From an uncultured Ilumatobacter sp. (GTDB lineage: Bacteria > Actinomycetota > Acidimicrobiia > Acidimicrobiales > Ilumatobacteraceae), in NCBI GenBank assembly GCA_905182555.1, contig CAJJBX010000002.1:82614-146613 (forward strand): a DNA stretch of 64,000 bases, in the 5' to 3' direction. Each line of letters starts with the position of its first letter. The first letter of the stretch is position 1. Below the pieces are notes generated by a model, which saw only the letters and a program-made list of their open reading frames with translations, was not told where the DNA came from and searched no databases. Position numbers and translations under genes: made by a program. Below are positions 48,182 through 56,996 of the stretch, in pieces.

Positions 48182-49424
48182 GGCACAAGCTGGCGAGGAT
48201 GCCAGCACCGGTCGATTCCCAGGATGGTGGGTTGTTGTCGGCTGCTTCGTCGTGCTCATGGTCAACTCTGGGCTCGCGTTCTACGGCCTGGCTGTCTACC
48301 TCAATGCGTTCAGTAACGAGCGTGGCTGGTCACTCGGATCCATCTCGTTCGGTGTGACCGTCTTCTTTGTCGTTGGTGGTGTCGCTGGCCTGTGGGTGGC
48401 TCGGCTGATCGCCGCCTACGACGCGCGCTATGTGATCATGGGCGGCGGCGTGGTTGCAGGCGCATCGTTGGCTCTGCTCGGCCAAGTCCAGACCCAGTGG
48501 CAGCTGTTTGTTGTGTACGCCGTTTTCGCACTTGGCTATGCAGGCGCCGGGTTGGTATCGACGACCACCATCGTCACGCGTTGGTTCCATCAGAAGCGGG
48601 CCGTTGCTTTGTCAGTTGCATCGACGGGTCTGTCGGCCGGCGGCATCATCATCACCCCGTTCGTGAAGCGTTTCATCGACGAAGACGGCCTTGCAGCAAC
48701 GACGCCGTGGCTCGGTTTGCTGTTCGTCATCGGCGTCGTTCCGATCACTTGGTTCCTCGTGAAGCCCGATCCGATTGCGGCCGGATGGTCACCTGACGGG
48801 GCTCGGCGCACCGTTGGTCAGGCCATCGATGCGCTGCCCGGAGTGTCGTTCGAAGAAGCGGTACAGACCCGGTTTTACAAAGCGATCACCATTGGTTATG
48901 TGCTTTCCCTTGGCTCGCAGGTGGGCGGTATCCAGCAGTTGGTGAAGCTCGTCGAGGGTCGAACCGACCCTTCCACTGCCAGGTTCGCGGTGATGGCGCT
49001 TGCGGCCACGTCGGTCATTGCCCGTTTGATCGGCGGCCGTGCGGTGCAGGTGATCGAGATGGCAAAGCTGACCGTGGTGCTTGCTGCCATGCAGTGTGTG
49101 GCACTCATTGCTCTTGCATTCGCAACGTCGACACCGCTGATCTTCATGTCGATCATCTTGTTTGGTCTGACGATCGGCAACCTGTTGATGCTGCAGCCGT
49201 TGCTGCTTGCCGAACGCTTCGGTGTCGCCGACTATCCAAAGATCTACAGCAGGTCGCAGTTCATTGGGATTTTCGGTCTTGCCGGCGGGCCGCTGCTGCT
49301 CGGTTGGCTGTACGACGTGTCGGGTTCCTATCGGCTGCCGTACAGCGTTGCCGGCGGACTCTGTGTGATTGGTGTGGCGTTCCTGGCTGCTGCCGGCCCC
49401 GCTACCGTTGCCGACGACGAGTGA
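48165..49424 (+). CDS. MFS transporter
   Basis: 419 residues from ATG 48165, which overlaps the phhB end. Twelve membrane segments are visible, the first [27 protein letters not shown]. The [33 protein letters not shown] region and [33 protein letters not shown] follow the pattern of monocarboxylate/oxalate-formate type carriers. The substrate is not determinable. The stop codon lies two bases before the left REP copy. Confidence 0.82.
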   Translation: MTSSVEAQAGEDASTGRFPGWWVVVGCFVVLMVNSGLAFYGLAVYLNAFSNERGWSLGSISFGVTVFFVVGGVAGLWVARLIAAYDARYVIMGGGVVAGASLALLGQVQTQWQLFVVYAVFALGYAGAGLVSTTTIVTRWFHQKRAVALSVASTGLSAGGIIITPFVKRFIDEDGLAATTPWLGLLFVIGVVPITWFLVKPDPIAAGWSPDGARRTVGQAIDALPGVSFEEAVQTRFYKAITIGYVLSLGSQVGGIQQLVKLVEGRTDPSTARFAVMALAATSVIARLIGGRAVQVIEMAKLTVVLAAMQCVALIALAFATSTPLIFMSIILFGLTIGNLLMLQPLLLAERFGVADYPKIYSRSQFIGIFGLAGGPLLLGWLYDVSGSYRLPYSVAGGLCVIGVAFLAAAGPATVADDE

Positions 49425-49425
49425 A

Positions 49426-49464
49426 GAGTTACGCATGGGGTCAGGCCCCTTTCGCAACTCTGTC
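49426..49464 (-). repeat. REP copy 1 (inverted relative to copies 2 and 3)
   Basis: On the minus strand it reads ACAGAGTTGCGAAAGGGGCC followed by TGACCCCATGCGTAACTC. The GGGGCC-TGA-CCCC part forms a short imperfect hairpin. It begins right after the MFS stop and encodes the last residues and stop codon (VAKGA stop) of the RAYT gene. Confidence 0.85.
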
Positions 49465-50310
49465 GAACCGGCCGTTGAGCACAGCGTTTCGTAGCGACTC
49501 GAACGCAGTGTCGTCGGCGAGTCGCACCCGGCCCCGACGGGCTGTTGCCCGCACCGAACTGGCGCTGCCCAGGTTGTAGTGCGCAGCGAGATCATCTGAC
49601 CCGAGTATTCGGAGCTCGACGGCAAGTGTGATTGCCAGTAATCGGGCACTGTTGTCGAGGTTGCGGAGTCCGAGGTGGTCAACCGCAACCCCACAGATTG
49701 CAGCGACGAGTTCGTCCAAGGCACCCAATCGGCCAAGCGCTGCAGGGCTGCTGAGCCGCTCAGCCTGCTTGTCGCTCGGATGACTCGTAAGCACGTAACG
49801 CTCATAATCAGAACGATCCTGAAACTGTCCTTCCAGCTCACCGGTCGTGAGCCAATTCGGAGCACTAGATTCGGTGGCGTAGTGCCGAAAACTCGACCAC
49901 CGATAGTGCGCCAACGAATCACTCGGCACGATGTCGAGCGGATTTCGATGGATGTAACGCCCGGTGAGGTGGCGCGCCGCTGGCCCGTCGACAAGGCGGG
50001 AAGTGAAGCGTCCTTCGAACATTGGCCCGGTCCGCTCGTGGTGATGGTTGTACGACCCCACGTAGACCGACTGGATGTCCTTCATCGCAGCAGATAAACC
50101 GCCTTCCGGACAATGCATGAGCTGATGGAAGTGATTGTCCATCAGGGAATACGCATGGATCTCGATGCCGTGGGTTACCACTGCGTCGGCCATCAGCGTT
50201 TCAAAGTAGGCGAAGTCGGCGTCGCAACTAAAGACGTCTTGGCGGTCGGCTCCACGGTTGATGACGTGGTACCAAGCGCCGTGTAGGTCAGGTCGATGAG
50301 GCCGAGGCAT
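49441..50310 (-). mobile_element. REP-associated tyrosine transposase (RAYT, Y1 HuH family)
   Basis: 289 residues from ATG 50310 (MPRPHRPDLHGAWYHVINRGADRQDVF); a GTG inside the REP at 50337 is less likely. The HuH motif is YSLMDNHFHQLMHC, and the catalytic Tyr helix is near IQSVYVGSYNHHHERTGPMFEGRF, as in TnpA-REP/IS200-like single-strand transposases. The extra C-terminal region (residues 185-289, DDLAAHYNLGSASSVRATARRGR) resembles the DnaA-like DNA-binding tail of many RAYTs. Inverted REP copies lie at both ends (49426 and 50334); a third is at 52972. The reading frame is intact, so it may be active or recently so. Confidence 0.88.
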
Positions 50311-50333
50311 GCCTCGATCTTGGTCCTGGGGTG

Positions 50334-50373
50334 TCACAGAGTTGCGAAAGGGGCCTGACCCCGTCCGTAGTTA
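50334..50373 (+). repeat. REP copy 2
   Basis: CACAGAGTTGCGAAAGGGGC then CTGACCCCGTCCGTAGTTA on the plus strand. It is at the 5' end of the RAYT gene and abuts the sufU stop codon (50371). The last ten bases differ from copies 1 and 3 (GTCCGTAGT versus ATGCGTAAC). Confidence 0.85.
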
Positions 50374-50844
50374 TTCGGTAGAGGTGGTGCCGCCGCCGGT
50401 GTCGACTGCCTGTAGGAACGTGTTCCAGCTCAGCACGGCGCACTTGATGCGGACCGGGAATTTCATGACACCCTCGAGAGCTTCGAGGTCGCCGAGATCG
50501 ATGGCATCGTCGCCGGCTTGCGGCTCGATGCCCTCAATGCCCATCAGCGACTTGAAGCGGCGGGCCAGGGCCCGGTTCTCGGCGACGGTCTTGCCTTTCA
50601 TCGACTGGGTCATCATCGATGCTGACGATTGCGAAATCGAGCAGCCCTGGCCGCCGATCTTGATGTCGTCGAGGACGGCCTCGTCGCCCTCACCTGAAAT
50701 CGAGAGGTAGACGGTGATCTCGTCGCCACACAGCGGGTTGTGCCCCTCGGCCTTAATGGCCGGTGGATCGAGTTCGCCACGGTTACGCGGTGTGCGGTAG
50801 TGATCGAGAATGATCTCGCGATAGAGATCTTCGAGTCCTGGCAT
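50371..50844 (-). CDS. sufU: SufU Fe-S assembly / sulfur transfer protein
   Basis: 157 residues. EDLYREIILDHYRTPRNRGELDPP, NPLCGDEITVYL, GGQGCSISQSSASMM and FPVRIKCAVLSWNTF contain the three Cys and one Asp of the zinc site. The 18-residue SufU-specific insert (RRFKSLMGIEGIEPQAGDD) is present. SufU takes persulfide sulfur from SufS, whose gene lies 27 bases upstream on the same strand. Confidence 0.93.
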   Translation of the reverse strand: MPGLEDLYREIILDHYRTPRNRGELDPPAIKAEGHNPLCGDEITVYLSISGEGDEAVLDDIKIGGQGCSISQSSASMMTQSMKGKTVAENRALARRFKSLMGIEGIEPQAGDDAIDLGDLEALEGVMKFPVRIKCAVLSWNTFLQAVDTGGGTTSTE

Positions 50845-50871
50845 GGTGGTTTCTCCCGGAAGCAGATCGGC

Positions 50872-52104
50872 TCAGAGGCCGAAGATATCGGACGCGTTTT
50901 CGAGGCCGTCGGCGAGAGCGTCGATGTCGGCGGTGTCGTTGTAGAGATAGATGCTGGCGCGAGTCGTTGCGCCGACGCCGAGCGTCTTCATCAGCGGCTT
51001 GGCGCAGTGGTGGCCGGCACGCACGCAGACGTTGCGCTCGTCGAGAACCTGGCTGACGTCGTGCGGGTGAAGATCGCGGAATGCGAAGCTGAACACGCCA
51101 CCGCGCAACTGAACGTCGTCGGGACCGTAGATCGTGATGTCGTCACCGAAGCGGCCCTTGAGGGTGTCGAGCGTGTAGCGGCTGAGTTCCATCTCGTGTT
51201 GCCGGATGTTTGCCATGCCGATCTCTTCGAGGTATTCGACCGCAGCAGCGAGGCCGACGGCTTCGATGATCGGCGGCGTACCCGCCTCGAACTTCATTGG
51301 CACCGGTGCGGTGGTGAAGGAGTCAAACGTGACCGTGTCGATCATGTTGCCGCCTCCGAGGAACGGTGGCATTGCATCGAGAATCTCCATACGACCCCAC
51401 AGCATGCCGATTCCTGATGGGCCGCACATTTTGTGGCTTGAGAACGCAACGAGGTCGGCACCCCAACTCTGGACATCGGTGACGTTATGCGGGACGAACT
51501 GACAGGCGTCGACGATCGACAGTGCGCCAGCGGCCTTGGCTCGCTCGCACAGCATGGCGATCGGTGTGATTGTGCCGAGCACGTTGCTCATTGCGGTGAA
51601 AGAGAAGACCTTCGCCCCGTCGAGCAGATTGTCGAGGTTGGTCAGGTCGAGTTGGCCGTCAGCGGTGAGTGGAACCCAGCGGATCTGGATCTTGCGTTCC
51701 TGAACGAGCATCAGCCAAGGAACGATGTTGGCGTGATGCTCCATCTCAGTAAGTACGACAACGTCACCTTCACCAAGATTGGCTCGACCCCATGCTTGGG
51801 CGATGAGGTTCATTGCCTCGGTGGCGTTCTTGGTGAACACGACTTCGTCGACTGACGGAGCGTTGATCAGTCGGGCGACGGCGACGCGGCCCTTTTCGTA
51901 GGCATCGGTCGCCTCGCCGGCGAGTCGGTAGGAGCTCCGGTTGATTGGTGCATACGTGTGCTCCTGGAAATGTGACATCGCGTCGATCACGCGCTGGGGC
52001 TTCTGCGAAGTGTTTCCCGAGTCGAGGTAGACGAGCGGTTTGTCGTCGATCTCGCGCCACAGGATCGGGAAGTCTTTGCGGACGGCTGTCTGGTCAAATG
52101 TCAT
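50872..52104 (-). CDS. sufS: Cysteine desulfurase SufS
   Basis: 410 residues, class V aminotransferase fold. PLP Lys in LVAFSSHKMCGPSGIGMLWG, persulfide-forming Cys in VRAGHHCAKPLMKTLG, and the usual YLDSGNTSQKPQRVIDAM start. Takes sulfur from cysteine for cluster building through SufU. Its start is 4 bases from the end of the degenerate sufC, so the original operon order sufC-sufS-sufU is still visible. Confidence 0.94.
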   Translation of the reverse strand: MTFDQTAVRKDFPILWREIDDKPLVYLDSGNTSQKPQRVIDAMSHFQEHTYAPINRSSYRLAGEATDAYEKGRVAVARLINAPSVDEVVFTKNATEAMNLIAQAWGRANLGEGDVVVLTEMEHHANIVPWLMLVQERKIQIRWVPLTADGQLDLTNLDNLLDGAKVFSFTAMSNVLGTITPIAMLCERAKAAGALSIVDACQFVPHNVTDVQSWGADLVAFSSHKMCGPSGIGMLWGRMEILDAMPPFLGGGNMIDTVTFDSFTTAPVPMKFEAGTPPIIEAVGLAAAVEYLEEIGMANIRQHEMELSRYTLDTLKGRFGDDITIYGPDDVQLRGGVFSFAFRDLHPHDVSQVLDERNVCVRAGHHCAKPLMKTLGVGATTRASIYLYNDTADIDALADGLENASDIFGL

Positions 52105-52107
52105 GGG

Positions 52108-52620
52108 TCAGACTCCTATGCTCAGGGTGCGGAGGGCGTTGTCGCTATTTTTTTCGAGTTGTGCAGCCAGGTCGCGGCCGCCACTTGCGACGATACGGCC
52201 ATCGATCAGGATGTGGATGTGGATGTCGTCGGACGTGACCGCATCGACAAGGCGCAGGTCGTTGGTGATCAGAACCACACCCATATTTGGGTTGTCGACT
52301 CGCGCCTCACGGATGCCCTGGGCGGCGATGGCCTTAATGTCGATGTCGATGTCGATGTCGATGCCGCCGCCGGTGGACGCCATCTCAGGTTCGAGGATGG
52401 CCATTTGCAACATCTCGTGGCGCTGCTTTTCGTCGGCGGAGAAGCCTTCGTTGAGTTGCCGATCGATGAACGAGGAATCCACGCCGAGTCGCCTCATCCA
52501 GCCCACCGTGACAAGACGTAACTCGGCCACGGAGAGGTCGATACCTTTTCGGGCTGCCAGTGCCTGGTGCAAGAACTGAATGACTGAGACGCCGGGAATT
52601 GCCTGCGGGCGCTGGAACCG
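52108..52620 (-). pseudogene. sufC: Degenerate, N-terminally truncated sufC
   Basis: Read leftward from about 52620: FQRPQAIPGVSVIQFLHQALAARKGIDLSVAELRL...RLGVDSSFIDRQLNEGFSADEKQRHEMLQMAILEPEMA. This is SufC from its Q-loop region on. Walker A and about the first 90 residues are missing. The ABC signature GFSGGEK is SADEK. The Walker B stretch is replaced by STGGGIDIDIDIDI, and the H-loop His (LITHYQRL) is LITNDLRL. ATP hydrolysis is not possible as read. Microrepeats (GATGTC units near 52338-52368 and GATGTG near 52212) mark where motifs were lost. It still sits directly upstream of sufS. Confidence 0.7.
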
Positions 52621-52757
52621 GTTGCAGTGGCTTTGATGTTCAGATCTAAGTCTGTCCATGCCCCGTCGTCACCCATGAAGTGGATTGGAGAATCGTGCGT
52701 TAATTGCACGAACTTGCCATCTTCCTGGACGAACGTTTTGGTTGTCTGGTCTCTCAT
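52616..52757 (-). pseudogene. Fragment resembling a YD-repeat/Rhs-type protein N-terminus
   Basis: From ATG 52757: MRDQTTKTFVQEDGKFVQLTHDSPIHFMGDDGAWTDLDLNIKATATG. The pattern (TKTF..DGKF......PIHY.D.DG.W.DID) recalls the start of the N-terminal modules of Rhs/YD-repeat cell-surface proteins. After about 47 codons it meets the sufC remnant in another frame. Together they look like a junction of two unrelated gene pieces. Confidence 0.4.
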
Positions 52758-52894
52758 GCCGATTAATTCCTCGGATGGTTCATTGTGAGGTCGAGGCCCT
52801 CCAGGATTTCACCGCTCGGATTCTCCGATGGCTGCACGTGTAGGCCCTTGACTCGAAGCAGAGGGGAAGGCACGTTTTGATTCTACGAGCCTGT

Positions 52895-52928
52895 CCGAAT
52901 TACTCCTACCGCTGTAGTGGTAATTCGG
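52895..52928. repeat. Two-tier inverted repeat
   Basis: CCGAATTAC (52895-52903) pairs with GTAATTCGG (52920-52928), and inside it CTAC (52906-52909) pairs with GTAG (52914-52917). It lies in the 250-base gap between the sufC/Rhs fragments and REP copy 3, which otherwise holds only a 12-base GTTGAGCACAGG tandem at about 52953-52977. Confidence 0.6.
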
Positions 52929-52971
52929 CCGGGTCCTCAAGGTGTTGCACAGGGTTGAGCACAGGGTTGAG

Positions 52972-53010
52972 CACAGAGTTGCGAAAGGGGCCTGACCCCA
53001 TGCGTAACTA
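52972..53010 (+). repeat. REP copy 3
   Basis: CACAGAGTTGCGAAAGGGGC then CTGACCCCATGCGTAACTA, identical over its core to copies 1 and 2. The end of the REP contains the xylA stop codon (53008-53010). It has no transposase gene of its own. Confidence 0.88.
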
Positions 53011-54363
53011 TTTGGCGCGTTCGATGTGACGGGCGACCAAGTTTTCGAGGGCTTCCTGGCGGCCGCTGACGGGCTGGGGGTCGAAATCGTCTGATGCCAT
53101 TGCGCTGTCGTGCAGTTGCTGCAACGTGACCGCGCCGTCGAGAATCCGCTGCTCGGCATCCCAGCCGGCATAGCGCTCGGTGCGGCGGCGATCGATCTCG
53201 CCGTCTTCGAGGATCGACGCGGCAGCAAGCAGCGACCGAGCCATGGTGTCCATGCCGCCGATGTGGCCGTGGAACAGGTCGTCGCGCTCGATCGACATGC
53301 GGCGGAGCTTCGTGTCGAACATCAGCCCGCCGGTCGTGAACCCTCCGCCACGCAAGATCTCGAGCATGCCTAAGGTCATTTGCTCGACGGACTTGGGGAA
53401 GAGGTCGAGGTCCCAGCCGAGGCGATCGTCGCCTGCGTTGGCGTCGATCGAGCCGAAGATCCCCGAATGCACAGCGGTTGCGACTTCGTGGTGGAAGTCG
53501 TGGCCCGAGAGCGTGGCGTGGTTGACCTCGATATTGACTTTGATCTCGTTCTCGAGGCCGTAACGCTGCAGAAAGCCGTAGACCGTCGCGACGTCGTAGT
53601 CGTATTGATGCTTGGTGGGCTCCATCGGCTTCGGCTCGATCAGGAGCGCGCCCTCGAATCCGATGGTGTGCTTGTGTTCGACGACCATGTTGAGGAACCG
53701 CCCAAGCTGATCGAGTTCACGCGACATGTCGGTGTTGAGCAGCGTCTCGTAGCCCTCGCGGCCACCCCACAAGACGTAATTGGAGCCGCCAAGTCGGTGG
53801 GTTGCATTCATGCAGTGCGCGACCTGCGCGGCTGCGTAGGCAAACAGGTCGGGGTTCGGGTTGGTCGCGGCGCCGGCCATGAAGCGGGGGTGGGAGAACG
53901 CGTTGGTTGTGCCCCACAGCAGCTTGGTGCCGGTGCGATCCATATGGCCCGCGGCCTCGTCGACCATCTCGTCGAAGTAGTTGCATGTCTCACGGAATGA
54001 TGATCCAGCGGGCGCAATGTCGATGTCGTGGAAAGAGAAAAAGGGTGCACCGAGTTTTTCGATGAACTCGAATGCCGCTGCCATCTTTAGCTTCGCCGCA
54101 TCCATTGGATCCATGGCGAAATCGCCTGTGCGCGACGCCGGGTTCCACGGCCGGTCGAGGGTGCCCTGTCCGAAGATGTCAGAGCCATCCCAGGCAAACG
54201 AGTGCCAGTAGCAAACACCAAAACGCAGGTGTTCGGCCATGGTCTTGCCCATGACGACCCGGTCGGCGTCGTACCAGCGGAACGCCAGCGGGTTGTCTGA
54301 ATCGGGGCCTTCGTAGGAGATGGCGTCGATGTCAGGGAAGAACGGATTAGGTGTTGCAGTCAT
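53008..54363 (-). CDS. xylA: Xylose isomerase
   Basis: 451 residues from ATG 54363. Family signatures: [18 protein letters not shown] with the catalytic His, [37 protein letters not shown] with metal-binding Glu and Asp, [19 protein letters not shown], and [20 protein letters not shown]. Converts D-xylose to D-xylulose (and glucose to fructose). The length puts it in the class II isomerases. No xylB or transporter is adjacent. Its stop codon is inside REP copy 3. Confidence 0.94.
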   Translation of the reverse strand: MTATPNPFFPDIDAISYEGPDSDNPLAFRWYDADRVVMGKTMAEHLRFGVCYWHSFAWDGSDIFGQGTLDRPWNPASRTGDFAMDPMDAAKLKMAAAFEFIEKLGAPFFSFHDIDIAPAGSSFRETCNYFDEMVDEAAGHMDRTGTKLLWGTTNAFSHPRFMAGAATNPNPDLFAYAAAQVAHCMNATHRLGGSNYVLWGGREGYETLLNTDMSRELDQLGRFLNMVVEHKHTIGFEGALLIEPKPMEPTKHQYDYDVATVYGFLQRYGLENEIKVNIEVNHATLSGHDFHHEVATAVHSGIFGSIDANAGDDRLGWDLDLFPKSVEQMTLGMLEILRGGGFTTGGLMFDTKLRRMSIERDDLFHGHIGGMDTMARSLLAAASILEDGEIDRRRTERYAGWDAEQRILDGAVTLQQLHDSAMASDDFDPQPVSGRQEALENLVARHIERAK

Positions 54364-54467
54364 GGCGTTAGCTCTCCAGCGAATCAATTGGTGATGAAGC
54401 CGAGCCTATGCATCGGGGCCGTTGGTGTCAGCATGGGCGCTCACGTCGGGTGGGCCGTTGAAGCAAT

Positions 54468-54842
54468 TCACTCGCTGTCGCGAAGGTCTTCTTTCCAGGC
54501 CCGGAAACGGGCGTGTCGTACGCCGCTCGGCCCGACGCCGTCGGCTGATCCATCCGGGTGGAGTCGCAAGGTGAAGCTTCGATTGAGATTGTCGGCGTGG
54601 GCAACCCAGTATCGGGCGTCGGCGCCTTTGGCGGGGCCCGAACGCCAGAGCAACCACGGCCCGATGCGTCGCTTGTAGTCCGCCACTGGCTGACCGGGCA
54701 GGTCGTTGCCGAGTTCCAGCAGGCTGGCTGGCGCCTCGATCCACGCGGTTGCTTTGATATTGCGATCCCGCGTGGGCGTTGGTGGAAGCTCGCCGGTGTT
54801 GATTGGTGTCTCGTCGTCAGGGCGCTCGTTGTAACGAGTCAC
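54468..54842 (-). CDS. Conserved hypothetical protein
   Basis: 124 residues from GTG 54842, which overlaps the MBL gene stop (GTGA). MTRYNERPDDETPINTGELPPTPTRDRNIKATAWIEAPASLLELGNDLPGQPVADYKRRIGPWLLWRSGPAKGADARYWVAHADNLNRSFTLRLHPDGSADGVGPSG reads as a soluble alpha/beta protein. No motif I recognise. Translational coupling suggests it works with or is produced alongside the MBL enzyme. Confidence 0.65.
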   Translation of the reverse strand: MTRYNERPDDETPINTGELPPTPTRDRNIKATAWIEAPASLLELGNDLPGQPVADYKRRIGPWLLWRSGPAKGADARYWVAHADNLNRSFTLRLHPDGSADGVGPSGVRHARFRAWKEDLRDSE

Positions 54843-55456
54843 CAGCCGCGCTCGATCCATTCGTCGAGGTGCGGTCGTTCGGCCCCGATTGTCGTGTTGT
54901 CGCCGTGGCCGGGCAGCACGATTGTCTTGTCGTCGAATGTGAAGAGTCGATCGGTGATCGACTCGATGATTGTGTCAAAGTCGCCGAGGTCAGTCTTTGT
55001 GTTGCCGGGGCCGCCTGGGAAAAGGGTGTCACCGGTGAAGAGCAGGGGAGTGTTCTCTAACGCGAATGAGATCGAACCCGGTGTGTGCCCCGGGTTGTGG
55101 ATTGCGTGCAACCGGAGTTTGCCGACCTCAATCACCTCGGTGTCGTCGAGAAACACGTCATAGCCGACGTCGGCGAGCATCGGCGCGTCGAGTTTGGTGA
55201 CGGCAACTTCGTAGCCGGCTTCGCGCATTGCTGGGACGGCCTGAATGTGGTCCCAGTGGCCGTGGGTTTCGAGCACTCGCTTCACACCCAGTGCGTCACA
55301 GAGTTCGAGGAGCTGTTCGTGTTCGTTGGCTGCATCGAGTAGTACCGCCTCGCCAGTGGCCTTGCAGCGGACGACGAACACGTTGTTCTCGTAGGGCCCG
55401 ACGACGACCTTGTGTACCTCGGTGTCGGCATCTGACCAATGCAGTGTCTTGCTCAT
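54839..55456 (-). CDS. MBL-fold hydrolase, glyoxalase II-like
   Basis: 205 residues from ATG 55456. Zinc site: RVLETHGHWDHIQAVPAM (HxHxDH), AIHNPGHTPGSISFAL, LLFTGDTLFPGGPGNTKTDLGDFD and VLPGHGDNTTIGAERPHLDEWI. These are the features of hydroxyacylglutathione-hydrolase-like thioesterases and of related persulfide dioxygenases. In an actinobacterium the thiol carrier would be mycothiol. Substrate unproven. Confidence 0.85.
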   Translation of the reverse strand: MSKTLHWSDADTEVHKVVVGPYENNVFVVRCKATGEAVLLDAANEHEQLLELCDALGVKRVLETHGHWDHIQAVPAMREAGYEVAVTKLDAPMLADVGYDVFLDDTEVIEVGKLRLHAIHNPGHTPGSISFALENTPLLFTGDTLFPGGPGNTKTDLGDFDTIIESITDRLFTFDDKTIVLPGHGDNTTIGAERPHLDEWIERGW

Positions 55457-55561
55457 GGATCCATTCTGCCAGCCCTTGTGATCGTGATGCTGAGTCGCAC
55501 GCTTCTCGACACGCACGTCAGTTCGGGGTCCGGCAGCGTTCCGGCCGGTACTGTGCGGGGC

Positions 55562-56981
55562 GTGGCACGTCGCACGAAGATCATCGCAACCATCGGGCCG
55601 GCATCGGCAGATGAGGAAACGCTCATTGCAATGATGCAGGCAGGCATGGATGTCGCTCGCATCGCGCTGGCGCACACGCCGCTCGACGAGGCGCTCGAAC
55701 GCCATCAGCGGATCCGTGATATCGCCGAACGACTCGGCTTCAATATCGGCACGATGATCGACCTTGCTGGCTCGAAGACGCGCACAGGCCGTTTCCCGGC
55801 TGAGGGCGTCGAATTCTCAGTTGACGACACGGTGACGCTGGTTCCCGGCACCGGCGAGAGCACCGCCGAGCAGATTTCGATCGATTATGCACACCTTGTC
55901 GACGACTGTCACGTCGGTGACGAGATTATGGTTGGCGGCTCGGTTGCGCTTGCGGTGCAGAGGGTGCAGGGTCGAACATCGACGCGAGCGCCTCCGCCTC
56001 GTCGCGGTCGGCGGCCGCGCTGGCGTGCACACGCGCACCCCCCACACACGCGCCCATGCACACCTCGACCGGGAAGCCCTTGACAAGTTCGTCGAGGTCG
56101 GAGTCGACATGGTCGCGATCTCGGTCAACTCTGGGCGTGATCTTCGTGAGCTTGCTCTTGAACCGCACCCTCGTGGTCCGATGATCATTGCCAAGATCGA
56201 GACCATGGCGGCAGTCGAGAACCTGTCCAGCATCATCGAGGATGCTGCCGGCATCATGGTGGAGCGTGGTGCACTTGGCATTGAGGCGGACCTCGAGGAT
56301 CTGCCGCACATTCAAAAGAGCGTCATCCGTGAGTGCATTGCGGGTGGCTTGCCGGTGATCACTGCATCCCAAATGCTCGACTCGATGGCCAAGGCGCAGG
56401 CGCCCACGCGCGCCGAGGCGACCGACATTGCAAACGCGGTCTTCGACGGCACGTCAGCCGTCATGTTGTCGGCTGAAACAGCGATCGGGGAGCACCCGGT
56501 ACTCGTCGTGGAAACAATGGCGCGTATTGCTGAACGTTCCGACGACCAGTTCAACCACCAGGCGTGGGCCGAGCGTGTCGCCGCCATCCGCATGGCCGGT
56601 CACGAGCACAGCGAAGCGGCAATCACCGATGCGATGACGATCGCTGCTGCACGTGCCGCTGAAGAACTGAGCGTGCGCGCACTGCTGTGTATTTCGGCGA
56701 GTGGTTTCACCGTTCGCTCGATGGCCCGGTTCCGACCCAGCGCGAAGATCCTCGGGTTCAGCGGTCAGAAGGCGACAGTCCGGCAGCTTGCATCGAGTTG
56801 GGGTGTCACTCCGATTTACTTCGAAGGTGGCACGGCTGACTACGAAGAGCGCGTCCGGCTTGCCGTCAACCAGGCACGTCGAGAAGGCCATGTGGCCACG
56901 GGCGATCTGATTGGTGTTGTTGCTGGCATTGCGTCGGTCGCGCGGGCGACCGACACGTTCCGCATGATGCGCGTCCCGTAG
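55562..56981 (+). CDS. Divergent pyruvate-kinase-like protein, frameshifted
   Basis: GTG 55562: MARRTKIIATIGPASADEETLIAMMQAGMDVARIALAHTPLDEA. After frame changes near 55950 and 56075 it continues DREALDKFVEVGVDMVAISVNSGRDLREL, then MIIAKIETMAAVENLSSIIEDAAGIMVERGALGIEADLEDLP, then VITASQMLDSMAKAQAPTRAEATDIANAVFDGTSAVMLSAETA. Against normal pyruvate kinases, RLNFSH is RIALAH, GPKIR is GSKTR and the metal-binding Asp in ARGDLG is Ala (ERGALG), while the KIE Lys and Glu remain. About 473 residues. Either a paralogue with altered chemistry or an inactive regulator. Confidence 0.75.
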
Positions 56982-56996
56982 GGAGCAGCTCTGAGC

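Noticed and set aside
49441..50337. GTG at 50337 as the RAYT start
   Set aside because: It lies in the REP and adds MTPQDQDRG, which is not family-like. ATG 50310 gives the normal MPRPHRPDLHGAWYHV opening.
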